This document shows, piece by piece, positions 17,204-25,788 of a stretch of DNA of 64,000 nt. The DNA is taken from the NCBI RefSeq assembly GCF_005869875.1, contig NZ_VAWG01000001.1, positions 496,001 to 560,000 on the forward strand. Direction: 5' to 3'. Each line of letters begins with the position of its first letter. Position 1 is the first letter of the stretch. The DNA comes from Paenibacillus pinistramenti. GTDB lineage: Bacteria > Bacillota > Bacilli > Paenibacillales > Paenibacillaceae. A model generated the notes under the pieces. That model worked only from the letters and a program-made list of their open reading frames with translations. It was not told the DNA's origin and searched no databases. The position numbers were made by a program, and so were the translations under genes.

Positions 17204-19656
17204 GCCGGTACAATATGGTAGGTGCGGCCCGCCTGGACTTCAAAGACGATTTCCGTCACAGCGCCCGTTGCGGAACTATTGCCGGAGACCCCGCGGTCAC
17301 TGGCGATTGATACGGTAAACTCCGTATTTAGAAGCTCAACCCCGTCCCCTGCCTCAGCAGAAACCTTGACGGTTACGCCTTCCCTGTACCGAAGCCTGCA
17401 GACGCCTGAACGGGAAGCCTGAATCTCGGCCTTCGCCAGCTTACCGCCGCTCCACTGCAGATCTACCGTATAGCCGCCGCGGGCTCTAAGCCCAGAAATG
17501 CTGCCTTCCTGCCAATCGGCCGGAAGCGCCGGCAGCAGGTGTATCGTACCGCCGTGGCTTTGCAGCAGCATCTCAGCGATTCCGGCGCTGCCGCCAAAAT
17601 TCCCGTCGATCTGGAACGGCGGATGCTCATCGAACAGGTTAGGATAAGTTGAGCGGGATAACAGCGTTCTTACAAAGCTGTATGCCTTCTCCCCATCCTG
17701 CAGACGGGCATGCAGATTGATCAGCCACGCGCAGCTCCAGCCGGTATGGCCTCCGCCCTGCGCTACCCGGCTGTCCAGCGACTTCCGGGCCGCTGCTGCA
17801 AGCTCCGGCGTATCTTCCGGCGTAATGGATTCGCCTGGATACAAGCCGTACAAATGAGACACATGACGATGCCCGGGCTCCGATTCGGGAAAATCCACGC
17901 TCCACTCCCGCAGCCGGCCGTCAGGTGCAATTCCCGGCAAAGCAAGGCGTCCTGCCGCCTGCCGCACTTCCTCAAGCCAGTCCTCATCAGCTTCTAAGAC
18001 GGCGGCAGCCTGCTGACAGATTTCAAACAGCTCCGCAATCATACTCATATCCATCGCCGTTCCGGCAGAAACACTGCAGGGCTCCCCGTCCGGGGTGAGG
18101 AATTTGTTCTCAGGCGAGGTGGAAGGTGCGGTAGTCAGGCGGCCATCCGGTCCTTCAACCAGCCAGTCCAGCGCAAACAATGCGGCACCTTTAAGTAATG
18201 GCAAAGCCGTGGTCCGTAAATAATCCTCATCCGGCTGGAACAGATAATGTTCCCACAGATGCCGGCACAGCCAGATGCCGCTCATCGGCCAAAACGCCCA
18301 GCTCGCTTCCCCGTCCGACGGACCTGAAGAACGCCATAAATCCACGTTATGGTGGGCTGTCCAGCCGCGGGCTCCATAATGAATCCGTGCGGTCCGGGCT
18401 CCGGTTACGCTCAGATCCTGAATCAGGTCAAATAGCGGCTCATGGCATTCGCTCAAATTGCAGACTTCAGCGTGCCAGTAGTTCATTTCTGTGTTGATGT
18501 TTGTCGTATAGTTGCTGTTCCAAGGCGGCTGCACATGCGGATTCCAGATGCCCTGGAGGTTGGCCGGCTGGGTGCCGGGTCTGGAACTGCCCATCAGCAA
18601 ATAGCGGCCATATTGAAAATAGAGCGCCTCCAGCTGCGGGTCGCTTTCGCCGTTGCGGTAGCGCACAAGCCGCTCATCCGTCGGCAGCTTCTCCCCTTCG
18701 GAGGAGGAGCCAAGATCCAGTGATACGCGGCGGAATAATCTGCGGTGGTCCTCCAGATGCCGCTGCTTCAGCTGCTGGATTCCCAGCTGCGCAGCAGCGC
18801 GCAGCGTCTCGCTGTTGCGCAGCTCCCAGTCCGGATTAGCGCCGGGCTGCTGCGCAAACCCTGAAAAATTCGTTTCCGCTGCGAGCAGCAGCGTCACCTT
18901 GTTCGCTCCGGCGATCTGCAGTACGCCGTCCGGCTGAACAGCCGCCGTACCGGAATCCAGAATCGCCTGAACCCGCACTTCAAAGGCAAGGCCAAGGCCA
19001 TCCTCGTACAGAACAGACTGCGGATGGTTGCCCAAATAATTATCCGCCACATGGCTCGGAGCTTGACCGGTCATCACCAGGTGGCCGTTTGCCCCATCAT
19101 GTGTCCGGTACTGCAGCGGTGAATCCAAGGTTACCTTTAGCCCGAATGGCTGAGGCCCTTCAGTCTCCAGATGCACAACCAGCACTTGATCTGCCGCGCT
19201 CACAAATACTTCCCGTTTAAATACGGCTCCGCCAATCCGATAGGTGGTCTGGGCAATCCCTGTATCCAGATCAAGGTCCCGCCAGTAATCCTGGATCTCT
19301 GGGCCCTCTTCTGCTCCTAAGTGAACCAAATGCAGGTCTCCCACCGGCAGATAAGACTCGGTACGGCGGCCGAGCATTTTCTGATCGATCAGGGATTCCG
19401 CCTGCTTGTATTTCCCGCTGAATATAAGTTCCCTGGCCTGCCCCAGATATCTGATGGCTTCATAGTTGGCGTTATCGCGGGGAAAGCCGGACCAAAGCGT
19501 ATCCTCATTCAAGGAAATTGTCTCGCTCACGGCTCCCCCGTAAACCATGCCGCCAATCCGCCCATTGCCCACCGGAAGGGCTTCTTCCCAGCGGGAAGCC
19601 GGCTGCGTATATTGAAGCTTCCATTCCTGAAGCTTCCATTCCTGAATCTTCGTCAT
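17194..19656 (-). CDS. GH95 alpha-L-fucosidase
   Basis: A cytoplasmic protein of about 820 residues matching GH95 in length and motifs: the N-terminal beta domain with EEALPVGNGRIGGMVYGG and LNEDTLWSG, then an (alpha/alpha)6 catalytic barrel with NLQGIWN, NINTEMNYWHAE and the C-terminal FQIDGNFGGSAGIAEMLLQ. GH95 enzymes hydrolyse alpha-1,2-linked L-fucose (a few act on L-galactose). I start at the ATG 19654-19656, because a GGAGTGGAGAG ribosome site lies inside the longer frame that opens at 19677. It follows the binding-protein gene of the ABC importer. An N-terminal QEWKL duplication comes from a 15-bp DNA repeat. Confidence 0.93.
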   Translation of the reverse strand: MTKIQEWKLQEWKLQYTQPASRWEEALPVGNGRIGGMVYGGAVSETISLNEDTLWSGFPRDNANYEAIRYLGQARELIFSGKYKQAESLIDQKMLGRRTESYLPVGDLHLVHLGAEEGPEIQDYWRDLDLDTGIAQTTYRIGGAVFKREVFVSAADQVLVVHLETEGPQPFGLKVTLDSPLQYRTHDGANGHLVMTGQAPSHVADNYLGNHPQSVLYEDGLGLAFEVRVQAILDSGTAAVQPDGVLQIAGANKVTLLLAAETNFSGFAQQPGANPDWELRNSETLRAAAQLGIQQLKQRHLEDHRRLFRRVSLDLGSSSEGEKLPTDERLVRYRNGESDPQLEALYFQYGRYLLMGSSRPGTQPANLQGIWNPHVQPPWNSNYTTNINTEMNYWHAEVCNLSECHEPLFDLIQDLSVTGARTARIHYGARGWTAHHNVDLWRSSGPSDGEASWAFWPMSGIWLCRHLWEHYLFQPDEDYLRTTALPLLKGAALFALDWLVEGPDGRLTTAPSTSPENKFLTPDGEPCSVSAGTAMDMSMIAELFEICQQAAAVLEADEDWLEEVRQAAGRLALPGIAPDGRLREWSVDFPESEPGHRHVSHLYGLYPGESITPEDTPELAAAARKSLDSRVAQGGGHTGWSCAWLINLHARLQDGEKAYSFVRTLLSRSTYPNLFDEHPPFQIDGNFGGSAGIAEMLLQSHGGTIHLLPALPADWQEGSISGLRARGGYTVDLQWSGGKLAKAEIQASRSGVCRLRYREGVTVKVSAEAGDGVELLNTEFTVSIASDRGVSGNSSATGAVTEIVFEVQAGRTYHIVPAAN
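19613..19652. repeat. 15-bp tandem repeat in the GH95 5' end
   Basis: Two perfect 15-bp copies of TGAAGCTTCCATTCC (19613-19627 and 19628-19642) and a partial third encode the duplicated QEWKL pentapeptide at the start of the fucosidase. The frame is preserved. Confidence 0.85.
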
Positions 19657-19692
19657 AGGGTTTCTCTCCACTCCCAACCATACCTGTATTTA

Positions 19693-19738
19693 CAGCAAAG
19701 GCCCGAACCAGATGGCGGGCCTTTTGCTGCAATATTCT
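19693..19738 (-). terminator. Hairpin between binding-protein gene and GH95
   Basis: On the minus strand GCAAAAGGCCCG pairs with CGGGCCTTTGC. The following T-run is weak, so this may be a partial terminator or mRNA-stabilising hairpin that reduces GH95 expression relative to the abundant binding protein. Confidence 0.6.
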
Positions 19739-19757
19739 GCTGATTTGTTTGTGTCTC

Positions 19758-21476
19758 TTATTGAACGTCTTTGCCTGTGAAGAGCGATACTCTCTTCTTA
19801 ACAAGCTCAGTGTACTCGGCTTCCATATCTTTGGCGCCAGCTTTGTCCAGTTCAGCCAGGAATGCATCGTAAACCTTGTCAAAGTCAGCTGGTTTAGCCA
19901 ATACCGCTTCAGGAATCCGTTTGCGGATGATATCTTGTGTTTTTTGGTAAATCACTTGGTAGTCACCGTCTGTAGGAACAGCCATGTTGTAAAGTGCGCC
20001 CCAGTCTTTAACAGGGAGATCTTTTTCAGATGGGAACAGGTCTTTCCAAGTTGTAGCACTGTAAGCTTTCAAAGCGTCTTTCTCAGACTGCGAGTAGCTG
20101 GCAACGATTTGGTCTGGGAAGTTCGTTGTGTAGTAGTTGCCAGAAGAGTCTTTCACGCCGTCACCGTAGTGAGGACCAAATACGTTGTACAGGCCAACAC
20201 CTGTTTCTTTAGCAAAGTTGTTAGCGTCGTTAACTTTTCTGTCTTGAACTTCAGCTGGGATTACGCGTTGACCGTTGGCATCAACAGTGTATTGTTTGCC
20301 TTCGACGCCCCAGTTTCTGAGCACTTGACCTTCATCGGAAGCGAGCCAGTCAATGAACTTGATCGCACGAACCGGATCTTTACATGCAGTAGTGATCGCG
20401 ATACCGTATCCGTCAAGACCAACGGATTGCATTTCATGATCTTGAGTAGAGCTGTCTACTTGTACTGGGAAGTGACCATAAGTGTAGTCGTCCTTGCCAG
20501 CTGTTTTCAGAGCGTTCTCAGCATTTTGATATTCCCATTCCTGAGAAATCAGACCAAGTACGCGTCCACTGGAAATCTTCGCTTGATATTGGTCGTCTTT
20601 TTGTACAAATGTGTCTTTATCAAGCAGGCCTTCGTTGTACATTTTGTTCAGCCAGCGGAAATATTCTTTCTCTTCTGAACGTTTGTAGTGGAGCATTGCA
20701 TCATAAGTTTCTGGGTTTACATAGTATTCGCCGTCGTCAGGAGCGCCAGTTGCAATAAACGCTGGGTTTGTTACTGTGATCATGATTTTCCAGTCGTCAG
20801 CGTTAAGTGTCAAAGGAATAGTTGGCTGTCCGTCAGTAGTTGGGTGTTTAGCTACGTATTGTTTCAGAACATTTTCGTAGTCATCCAAAGTTTTGATCTG
20901 CGGGTAGCCCAGTTCTTTCAGAACGCGGAGCTGTACTTCGAAACCGCCAGTTGCATCAAAGTATTGGTTATCTACACCAACGTTTGTTGGAATTTGATAA
21001 ATGGATTGATCTTCGTTGCTGTATTTCAAACGGTTCATGCTGTCTTGCATCAGAGCTTTGATGTGAGGAGCATATTTATCGATCAGGTCTGTCAAGTCAA
21101 TTACGGCGCCCGCATCAACAAGCTTGGAAAGCTCGCCTTTAGAATAAATCAGGTCAGGATACTGGCCGCTGGCTGCCATCAGAGCAATTTTACTCTGGCC
21201 GCCGCCGCTGCCTACATCATATTCCGCATCGATCGTAACGCCGGTTTTTGCTGTAATCTCTTTACCCACATCATCCTGCATGTTATTCCAGTTCGGGCTT
21301 GTATCCGCACCGAAGAAACTGAAAGTAATCGGTGATGTGTCGTCGGTTGCACTAGCGTTAGAACCATTGGAAGAAGCGTTACTTGCATTGTTATTATTGC
21401 CGCCTCCGCAGCCGCTCAGCAGGAGAACGCCAGCCAGAGTCAGTACTGCAAGTGATTTTGGATTTCTCCACTTCAT
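19758..21476 (-). CDS. Extracellular sugar-binding lipoprotein of ABC importer
   Basis: A 572-residue solute-binding protein with a lipoprotein signal (LLLSGCGGG, lipidated Cys near residue 23) and a Ser/Asn-rich linker. Length and sequence fit the large binding proteins paired with LplB-type permeases, which capture oligosaccharides outside the membrane. A GGGGGAAAG ribosome site precedes the ATG. It lies third in the importer operon, after a 230-bp gap that holds a hairpin and a perfect cre site, so it may also have its own promoter. No ATPase gene is present; these systems commonly share an MsmX-like ATPase encoded elsewhere. Confidence 0.92.
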   Translation of the reverse strand: MKWRNPKSLAVLTLAGVLLLSGCGGGNNNNASNASSNGSNASATDDTSPITFSFFGADTSPNWNNMQDDVGKEITAKTGVTIDAEYDVGSGGGQSKIALMAASGQYPDLIYSKGELSKLVDAGAVIDLTDLIDKYAPHIKALMQDSMNRLKYSNEDQSIYQIPTNVGVDNQYFDATGGFEVQLRVLKELGYPQIKTLDDYENVLKQYVAKHPTTDGQPTIPLTLNADDWKIMITVTNPAFIATGAPDDGEYYVNPETYDAMLHYKRSEEKEYFRWLNKMYNEGLLDKDTFVQKDDQYQAKISSGRVLGLISQEWEYQNAENALKTAGKDDYTYGHFPVQVDSSTQDHEMQSVGLDGYGIAITTACKDPVRAIKFIDWLASDEGQVLRNWGVEGKQYTVDANGQRVIPAEVQDRKVNDANNFAKETGVGLYNVFGPHYGDGVKDSSGNYYTTNFPDQIVASYSQSEKDALKAYSATTWKDLFPSEKDLPVKDWGALYNMAVPTDGDYQVIYQKTQDIIRKRIPEAVLAKPADFDKVYDAFLAELDKAGAKDMEAEYTELVKKRVSLFTGKDVQ

Positions 21477-21576
21477 ACTACTTTCCCCCTAGAAAATTAT
21501 ATAGTGCCTATATTGTACATCAGGCTTGGCCTGGATATACCAAACTTAAGGTGAAGCGTCAAGAATTTCAAAAGCC

Positions 21577-21590
21577 TGTGACCGCTTACA
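21577..21590. promoter_or_regulatory. cre (CcpA) site in front of binding-protein gene
   Basis: TGTGACCGCTTACA matches the catabolite-responsive consensus TGWNANCGNTNWCA at all fixed positions. It lies about 100 bp upstream of the binding-protein start, inside the permease/binding-protein gap. Glucose repression of this gene is the inference. Confidence 0.75.
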
Positions 21591-21612
21591 AGTAAGGGTT
21601 TACATGATAGCT

Positions 21613-21667
21613 TTAAAAAAATTCTTTAATCTGCTTGCCCCGGAACTTTCATCCGGAGCAAGCAGAA
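21613..21667 (-). terminator. Attenuator-like hairpin between permease and binding-protein genes
   Basis: On the minus strand TCTGCTTGC pairs with GCAAGCAGA (with inner CCGG/CCGG) and is followed by AATTTTTTT. Located 45 bp after the second permease stop, it would separate permease mRNA from the binding-protein transcript. Confidence 0.65.
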
Positions 21668-21709
21668 TCAAACCATCTACTTCTAATATCGACAATACTC
21701 GACAGATTG

Positions 21710-22612
21710 TTAAGCTTTTACCGCACCGAGCGTCATACCGCCTACAAAATATTTTTGCAGGAACGGATAAACAATCAGGATTGGAAGAGTAACGACAATT
21801 GTAATCGCCATTTTAATGGATTCTGGTGACACGTTAGCCATCTGGTTAGCCAGATCGTTGGCGTTTGTCATCGCACTGCCCTGCTGTGTACTGTCAAGAA
21901 TCTTCATGAGCTCATACTGCAGGGTTGTCAGGCTTGCCTTGTTACCGTTGTACAAGTAAGTGTCAAACCAGGAGTTCCATTGTCCTACCGCCAGGAACAA
22001 AGCAATGGTCGCAAGCACCGGCTTACAAAGCGGAAGGATGATCTTGTAATAGATAACGAAGTCATTGGCACCGTCAAGCTTGGCTGATTCCTGCAGCGCA
22101 TAAGGCAAGCCGTCGATAAAGGAACGGATAACGAATACGTTGAAGGCACTTACCATACCCGGCAGGATATAAACGCTGAATGTACCGAGCAGGTGCAGGT
22201 CACGCATCAGAATGTAAACAGGCACCATACCGCCGGAGAAATACATCGTCATCGCAAGGAAGACCGAAACAAATTTGCGGCTTCTGAAGTCAGGACGACT
22301 GAGCGTGAAAGCCAGCATTGAAGAACTGAGCAGGCCCAGCAGGGTACCGATCACCGTACGAAGAATTGAGATTTTGAAGCCTTGAATCAAAGAAGTATAT
22401 CCGAAGATCGTCTTATAATTTTCCCAAGTAAATTCTCTTGGCCAGATGTATATACCGCCCCGAACCGTATCGGTTGAATCGTTAAGCGAAATCGCCAGCA
22501 CGTTTAGGAACGGATACAGCGTTATCACAAGCACCAAGCCGAGAATGATGTAGTTCACTACGTCAAATGCCCGCTCGCCCTTGGTTGCATTAAATGCTTT
22601 GCTGCTTGCCAT
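21710..22612 (-). CDS. Carbohydrate ABC transporter permease (MalG/YtcP-like)
   Basis: An inner-membrane permease of about 300 residues and six predicted helices. The cytoplasmic ATPase-docking loop (EAA motif) is ALQESAKLDGANDFVIYYKI near residues 190-209. It pairs with the LplB-like permease encoded directly upstream, from which it is separated by a few bases. The start is the ATG at 22610-22612, seven bases after GGAGGT; a GTG nine bases upstream would overlap that site. It forms the channel of the oligosaccharide importer. Confidence 0.93.
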   Translation of the reverse strand: MASSKAFNATKGERAFDVVNYIILGLVLVITLYPFLNVLAISLNDSTDTVRGGIYIWPREFTWENYKTIFGYTSLIQGFKISILRTVIGTLLGLLSSSMLAFTLSRPDFRSRKFVSVFLAMTMYFSGGMVPVYILMRDLHLLGTFSVYILPGMVSAFNVFVIRSFIDGLPYALQESAKLDGANDFVIYYKIILPLCKPVLATIALFLAVGQWNSWFDTYLYNGNKASLTTLQYELMKILDSTQQGSAMTNANDLANQMANVSPESIKMAITIVVTLPILIVYPFLQKYFVGGMTLGAVKA

Positions 22613-22624
22613 CTTCTCCACCTC

Positions 22625-23689
22625 CTACATGATGCTTTCTTTCGCGAATTTTTTGAACAAACCGTTGACGGTAAAGAGCAGGATAATACTGATAACCGAG
22701 TTAAACATGGAGATTGCCGTACCATAAGAGAAGTGGGCAATTTTAATACCATAGTTCAAGGCATACAGGTCGAGCACCTGCGAATAGTCTGTGACCAAGC
22801 TGTTGCCGAGGAGCATCTGCTTCTCGAAGCCGATACTGAGCAAGTGACCAATGGACATAATGAACAGTACCATGATTGTCGAGCGGATACCCGGAAGGGT
22901 AATGTTCCAGATTTGTCTGAAACGTCCAGCCCCGTCCACACGGGAGGCTTCATAAAGCTCTTTATCAATACCGGTGATCGCCGCGAGATAAATAATCGCG
23001 TTCCAGCCGGTTTCTTTCCAAACATCTGAAGCGGTTACAATTCCCCAGAACCAGTTCCCTTTTGCCATAAACTGAATCGGCTCGCTGATAATATGAAGAT
23101 GCACGAGAATCTGGTTGATCACACCATCAATCGAAAGAAGGTTGGAGATAATCCCCGCAACGACTACCCACGATACAAAGTGAGGCAGATACGAAACGGT
23201 TTGTGTAACCCGCTTAAAGGCCATACCGCGCAGTTCATTCAGCAGAATCGCGAATACGATCGGCACGATAAAACCGAAGATCAGACCCAGCACACTCATT
23301 GCCAGGGTGTTTCTCAGTACCAGATAGAACTGGTCATCATGGAACAGCTTGACGAAGTTATCGAAACCTACCCACTTCTGTTCACTGAACGACTTGGCAG
23401 GCTTATAATTCTGAAATGCCATTGTCCAGCCCCAAAGCGGCAGGTAGTTAAAAACAAACAACCAAATGACAAAAGGTAACGACATAAGATACAAGTACTT
23501 TTGCTGCGCAATACTTCTCAAGACTCCACCGCGTTTCTTGGGCGGCAATCCGTTTGCGCTTTCATTTCCAGGTAAATTCGAATGCTTTCGGAACCGATCT
23601 GAACCAGATTTCTTATTCTTGCTTTGTTCCGTAGGCACAGAGGATACGCTCTCGTTTGCGGATGACATGTTCGCTGTTAGCGTTTCCAT
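22625..23689 (-). CDS. Carbohydrate ABC transporter permease (LplB-like)
   Basis: A permease of about 354 residues. A polar N-terminal tail (about 60 residues) precedes six helices; the EAA loop ELYEASRVDGAGRFRQIWNI lies near residues 235-254. The start METLTANMSS at 23687-23689 follows a GGGGGAG ribosome site; a longer frame to 23773 lacks one. It is the first gene of the importer operon, 130 bp after the YesM-type kinase gene. It works with the next permease and the binding lipoprotein, probably for xyloglucan-type oligosaccharides given the neighbouring enzymes. Confidence 0.92.
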   Translation of the reverse strand: METLTANMSSANESVSSVPTEQSKNKKSGSDRFRKHSNLPGNESANGLPPKKRGGVLRSIAQQKYLYLMSLPFVIWLFVFNYLPLWGWTMAFQNYKPAKSFSEQKWVGFDNFVKLFHDDQFYLVLRNTLAMSVLGLIFGFIVPIVFAILLNELRGMAFKRVTQTVSYLPHFVSWVVVAGIISNLLSIDGVINQILVHLHIISEPIQFMAKGNWFWGIVTASDVWKETGWNAIIYLAAITGIDKELYEASRVDGAGRFRQIWNITLPGIRSTIMVLFIMSIGHLLSIGFEKQMLLGNSLVTDYSQVLDLYALNYGIKIAHFSYGTAISMFNSVISIILLFTVNGLFKKFAKESIM

Positions 23690-23818
23690 TGTATGACTCC
23701 CCCTCTCTGCTATGTCCTTATTGTAGCGTGAAAGGGCTTTCGGAAATACCCGACAGATTTGTGATAAAACCATATAAAAATTAGAGGTGTCACTAAAAAA
23801 TCAGAGTTTTCCGATCCC

Positions 23819-25603
23819 CTACAGAAGAGCCAAAGGGATCGAAAAACTCATGCATGTGCCTTGCCCGTATTTACTTTCAATAACCAGTCCGCTGTTCTCC
23901 CCATAAGATAAAGTGAGGCGCTGATGGACATTGCGGAGTCCAATCCGGTTATTCTTATTCTCCTCTTCGGGTCCGGAGATCGACGCCAGCACCTCGCTTA
24001 GCTTCTCCGGCGTCATGCCGCTGCCATTATCCTCCACGCTGACTTGAAGGTCATCGCCCGCGATCTTCAAATTCACCGTTACTTCTACGACTCCATCCTT
24101 ATTCTCCAGGCCATGAACAACGGCATTCTCAACCAGCGGCTGGACAATGAGTGCAGGAAGCCTGAGCATCTTCGCTTCCGGATCTACATTTAATGTAAAT
24201 TCAAGCCTGTCCTCATACCGGAATCGCTGGATTTCCAGATAAGAAGAAACGATCTCCATCTCATTCTGCAGCGTCGTTTTTTCCCTGCCGACCTCGAGAT
24301 TTTTGCGCATCAGCTTGCCCAGCAGCCTCACGACGTTGGCCAGTTCCTTCTCGCCTTTCAAATAGGCGTTCATCCGGATCGACTCCAGGGCGTTAAACAG
24401 AAAATGAGGATTAATCTGGCTGGCCATCATCTTCAGCTTGATCTCCCGTTGTGCAATTTCAAGCTGGTTGTTCTGTTCCGTCGTTTCGACGACCTGTCTC
24501 ATCAGCTGGCCGATGCTTTCCACCATATAGTTGAACTGGCGGGCCAATTGTCCGATTTCATCAGTACCGTCGATTTGGGAGACAACATTCAGGTTCCCCA
24601 TGGCCAGCTTGTTAAAGCGCCGGCTGAGCAGCAGCAGCCGCTTTGTGGTCAGAATAGAAACCGTATAGACAAAGAACAGCGCAAACAGCAGAACCAGCAG
24701 GATGATCAGAAGTCCGCCCAGACTGACCTTATTTGCTCCCTTTACAATGCTCTGGGTTTCAAATACCGAAATAACCTTGAGGCTGTTAAGGCTTGCTTCC
24801 GGATAAACTACGTCTAACACAACATAGGAATCTTTATTGTCGATTTCCTTCTTATATGTTCCTTTATCCATGCTTCCAAAGTTGTTATTAAAGCCGATGT
24901 CCTCCAGCTTCTTGCCGACCATTTCCGGATTCTTGGCCGCAACCACGTACCCCTGTTCATCGGCAATTACCGTTTCGAACGGCTCCTGCACCAGCAGCCG
25001 GTTCAATTCAGACTGGTTCATGACAACCATCAGCACGGCCGAGTCGCGGGAGTCATGGATAGGCACCTGCCGGAGCAGAGTCAGCCGGTTGACAGGCGAG
25101 CCCTCGCTGCCCGTTATATAGAGCCAGCTGCCGACCTTCGTTTTCACCGCTTTCTTATACCACACCGTTTCCTTCATTTCGGGCGTCAGCGGAATAATCT
25201 CCTGATTGTTGACAAGAGTCGGGTTGTTATAATAAATGCGGATTCCGGAAATCTCGCGGTACTGATTCTTGTAATCCCGGAAGTCTGTAAAATTCAAATA
25301 AGCTTTGGTCAGCTCCAGCGTATCTGAATACCGGGTGCTTACGACTTTCTTCATCTCACTGTCAAGCAGCAGCAAATCCGATACATTCTGCGGAATCTTC
25401 AGCATGTTCTCCATCTGCATCGTAATCCGCTCAACGTTGTTCGTCGCCTGTTCGACGGCCCTTTCAAGCGTCTGCTCACGGAAATAATAAGTTATGGCCG
25501 AGCCCACGATCAGAACCGGAATCATGACGATCAGGACATACGAGACGAGAAGTTTATGTTTAAGCTTCAGATTATTTGTTTTTTGTATGAGTTTATCCAG
25601 CAA
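23819..25603 (-). CDS. YesM-type sensor histidine kinase
   Basis: A 594-residue kinase with two membrane helices (about 20-42 and 290-312) flanking an extracytoplasmic dCache-like sensor, a HAMP region near 315-365, a His_kinase domain with the phospho-acceptor His in QINPHFLFNALES near 385, and a HATPase with LIVQPLVENAVVHG (N box) and SVEDNGSGM (G box). The start codon is TTG (25601-25603), eight bases after GGGGG. No response regulator is adjacent; the nearest YesN-type regulator on the same strand is at 30359-31939, upstream of an intervening GH31/AraC/SLH block. It probably senses the locus's sugar, directly or through the binding protein. Confidence 0.92.
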   Translation of the reverse strand: MLDKLIQKTNNLKLKHKLLVSYVLIVMIPVLIVGSAITYYFREQTLERAVEQATNNVERITMQMENMLKIPQNVSDLLLLDSEMKKVVSTRYSDTLELTKAYLNFTDFRDYKNQYREISGIRIYYNNPTLVNNQEIIPLTPEMKETVWYKKAVKTKVGSWLYITGSEGSPVNRLTLLRQVPIHDSRDSAVLMVVMNQSELNRLLVQEPFETVIADEQGYVVAAKNPEMVGKKLEDIGFNNNFGSMDKGTYKKEIDNKDSYVVLDVVYPEASLNSLKVISVFETQSIVKGANKVSLGGLLIILLVLLFALFFVYTVSILTTKRLLLLSRRFNKLAMGNLNVVSQIDGTDEIGQLARQFNYMVESIGQLMRQVVETTEQNNQLEIAQREIKLKMMASQINPHFLFNALESIRMNAYLKGEKELANVVRLLGKLMRKNLEVGREKTTLQNEMEIVSSYLEIQRFRYEDRLEFTLNVDPEAKMLRLPALIVQPLVENAVVHGLENKDGVVEVTVNLKIAGDDLQVSVEDNGSGMTPEKLSEVLASISGPEEENKNNRIGLRNVHQRLTLSYGENSGLVIESKYGQGTCMSFSIPLALL

Positions 25604-25718
25604 TGCCTGTGCCCCCTGCTCTTCGAGAAGCGCTTACAACAGCGCCCAAGCTGATCAGCCTTCTTCAACCCCGCTGACTTTCCCAACATTATAGCATACT
25701 GCTGCCCTGCCTTCCTGA

Positions 25719-25768
25719 AAAAGAGAAATCCGCGGCCGCCTGCTTGGAGGGGCGGCGGCCGCGGATTA
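25719..25768 (-). terminator. Strong terminator after GH31
   Basis: AATCCGCGGCCGCC pairs with GGCGGCCGCGGATT (each arm contains GCGGCCGC) and is followed on the minus strand by TCTCTTTTTC. It lies about 20 bp beyond the GH31 stop and insulates it from the kinase gene. Confidence 0.85.
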
Positions 25769-25788
25769 TCATTACATTATAACAAATA

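Noticed and set aside
23729-23742. cre-like TGAAAGGGCTTTCG upstream of the first importer operon
   Set aside because: It lacks the central CG and has a second mismatch, so it is weaker than the other sites.
25625-25638. cre-like GAGAAGCGCTTACA before the YesM kinase
   Set aside because: Three mismatches in the left half; only the right half fits.
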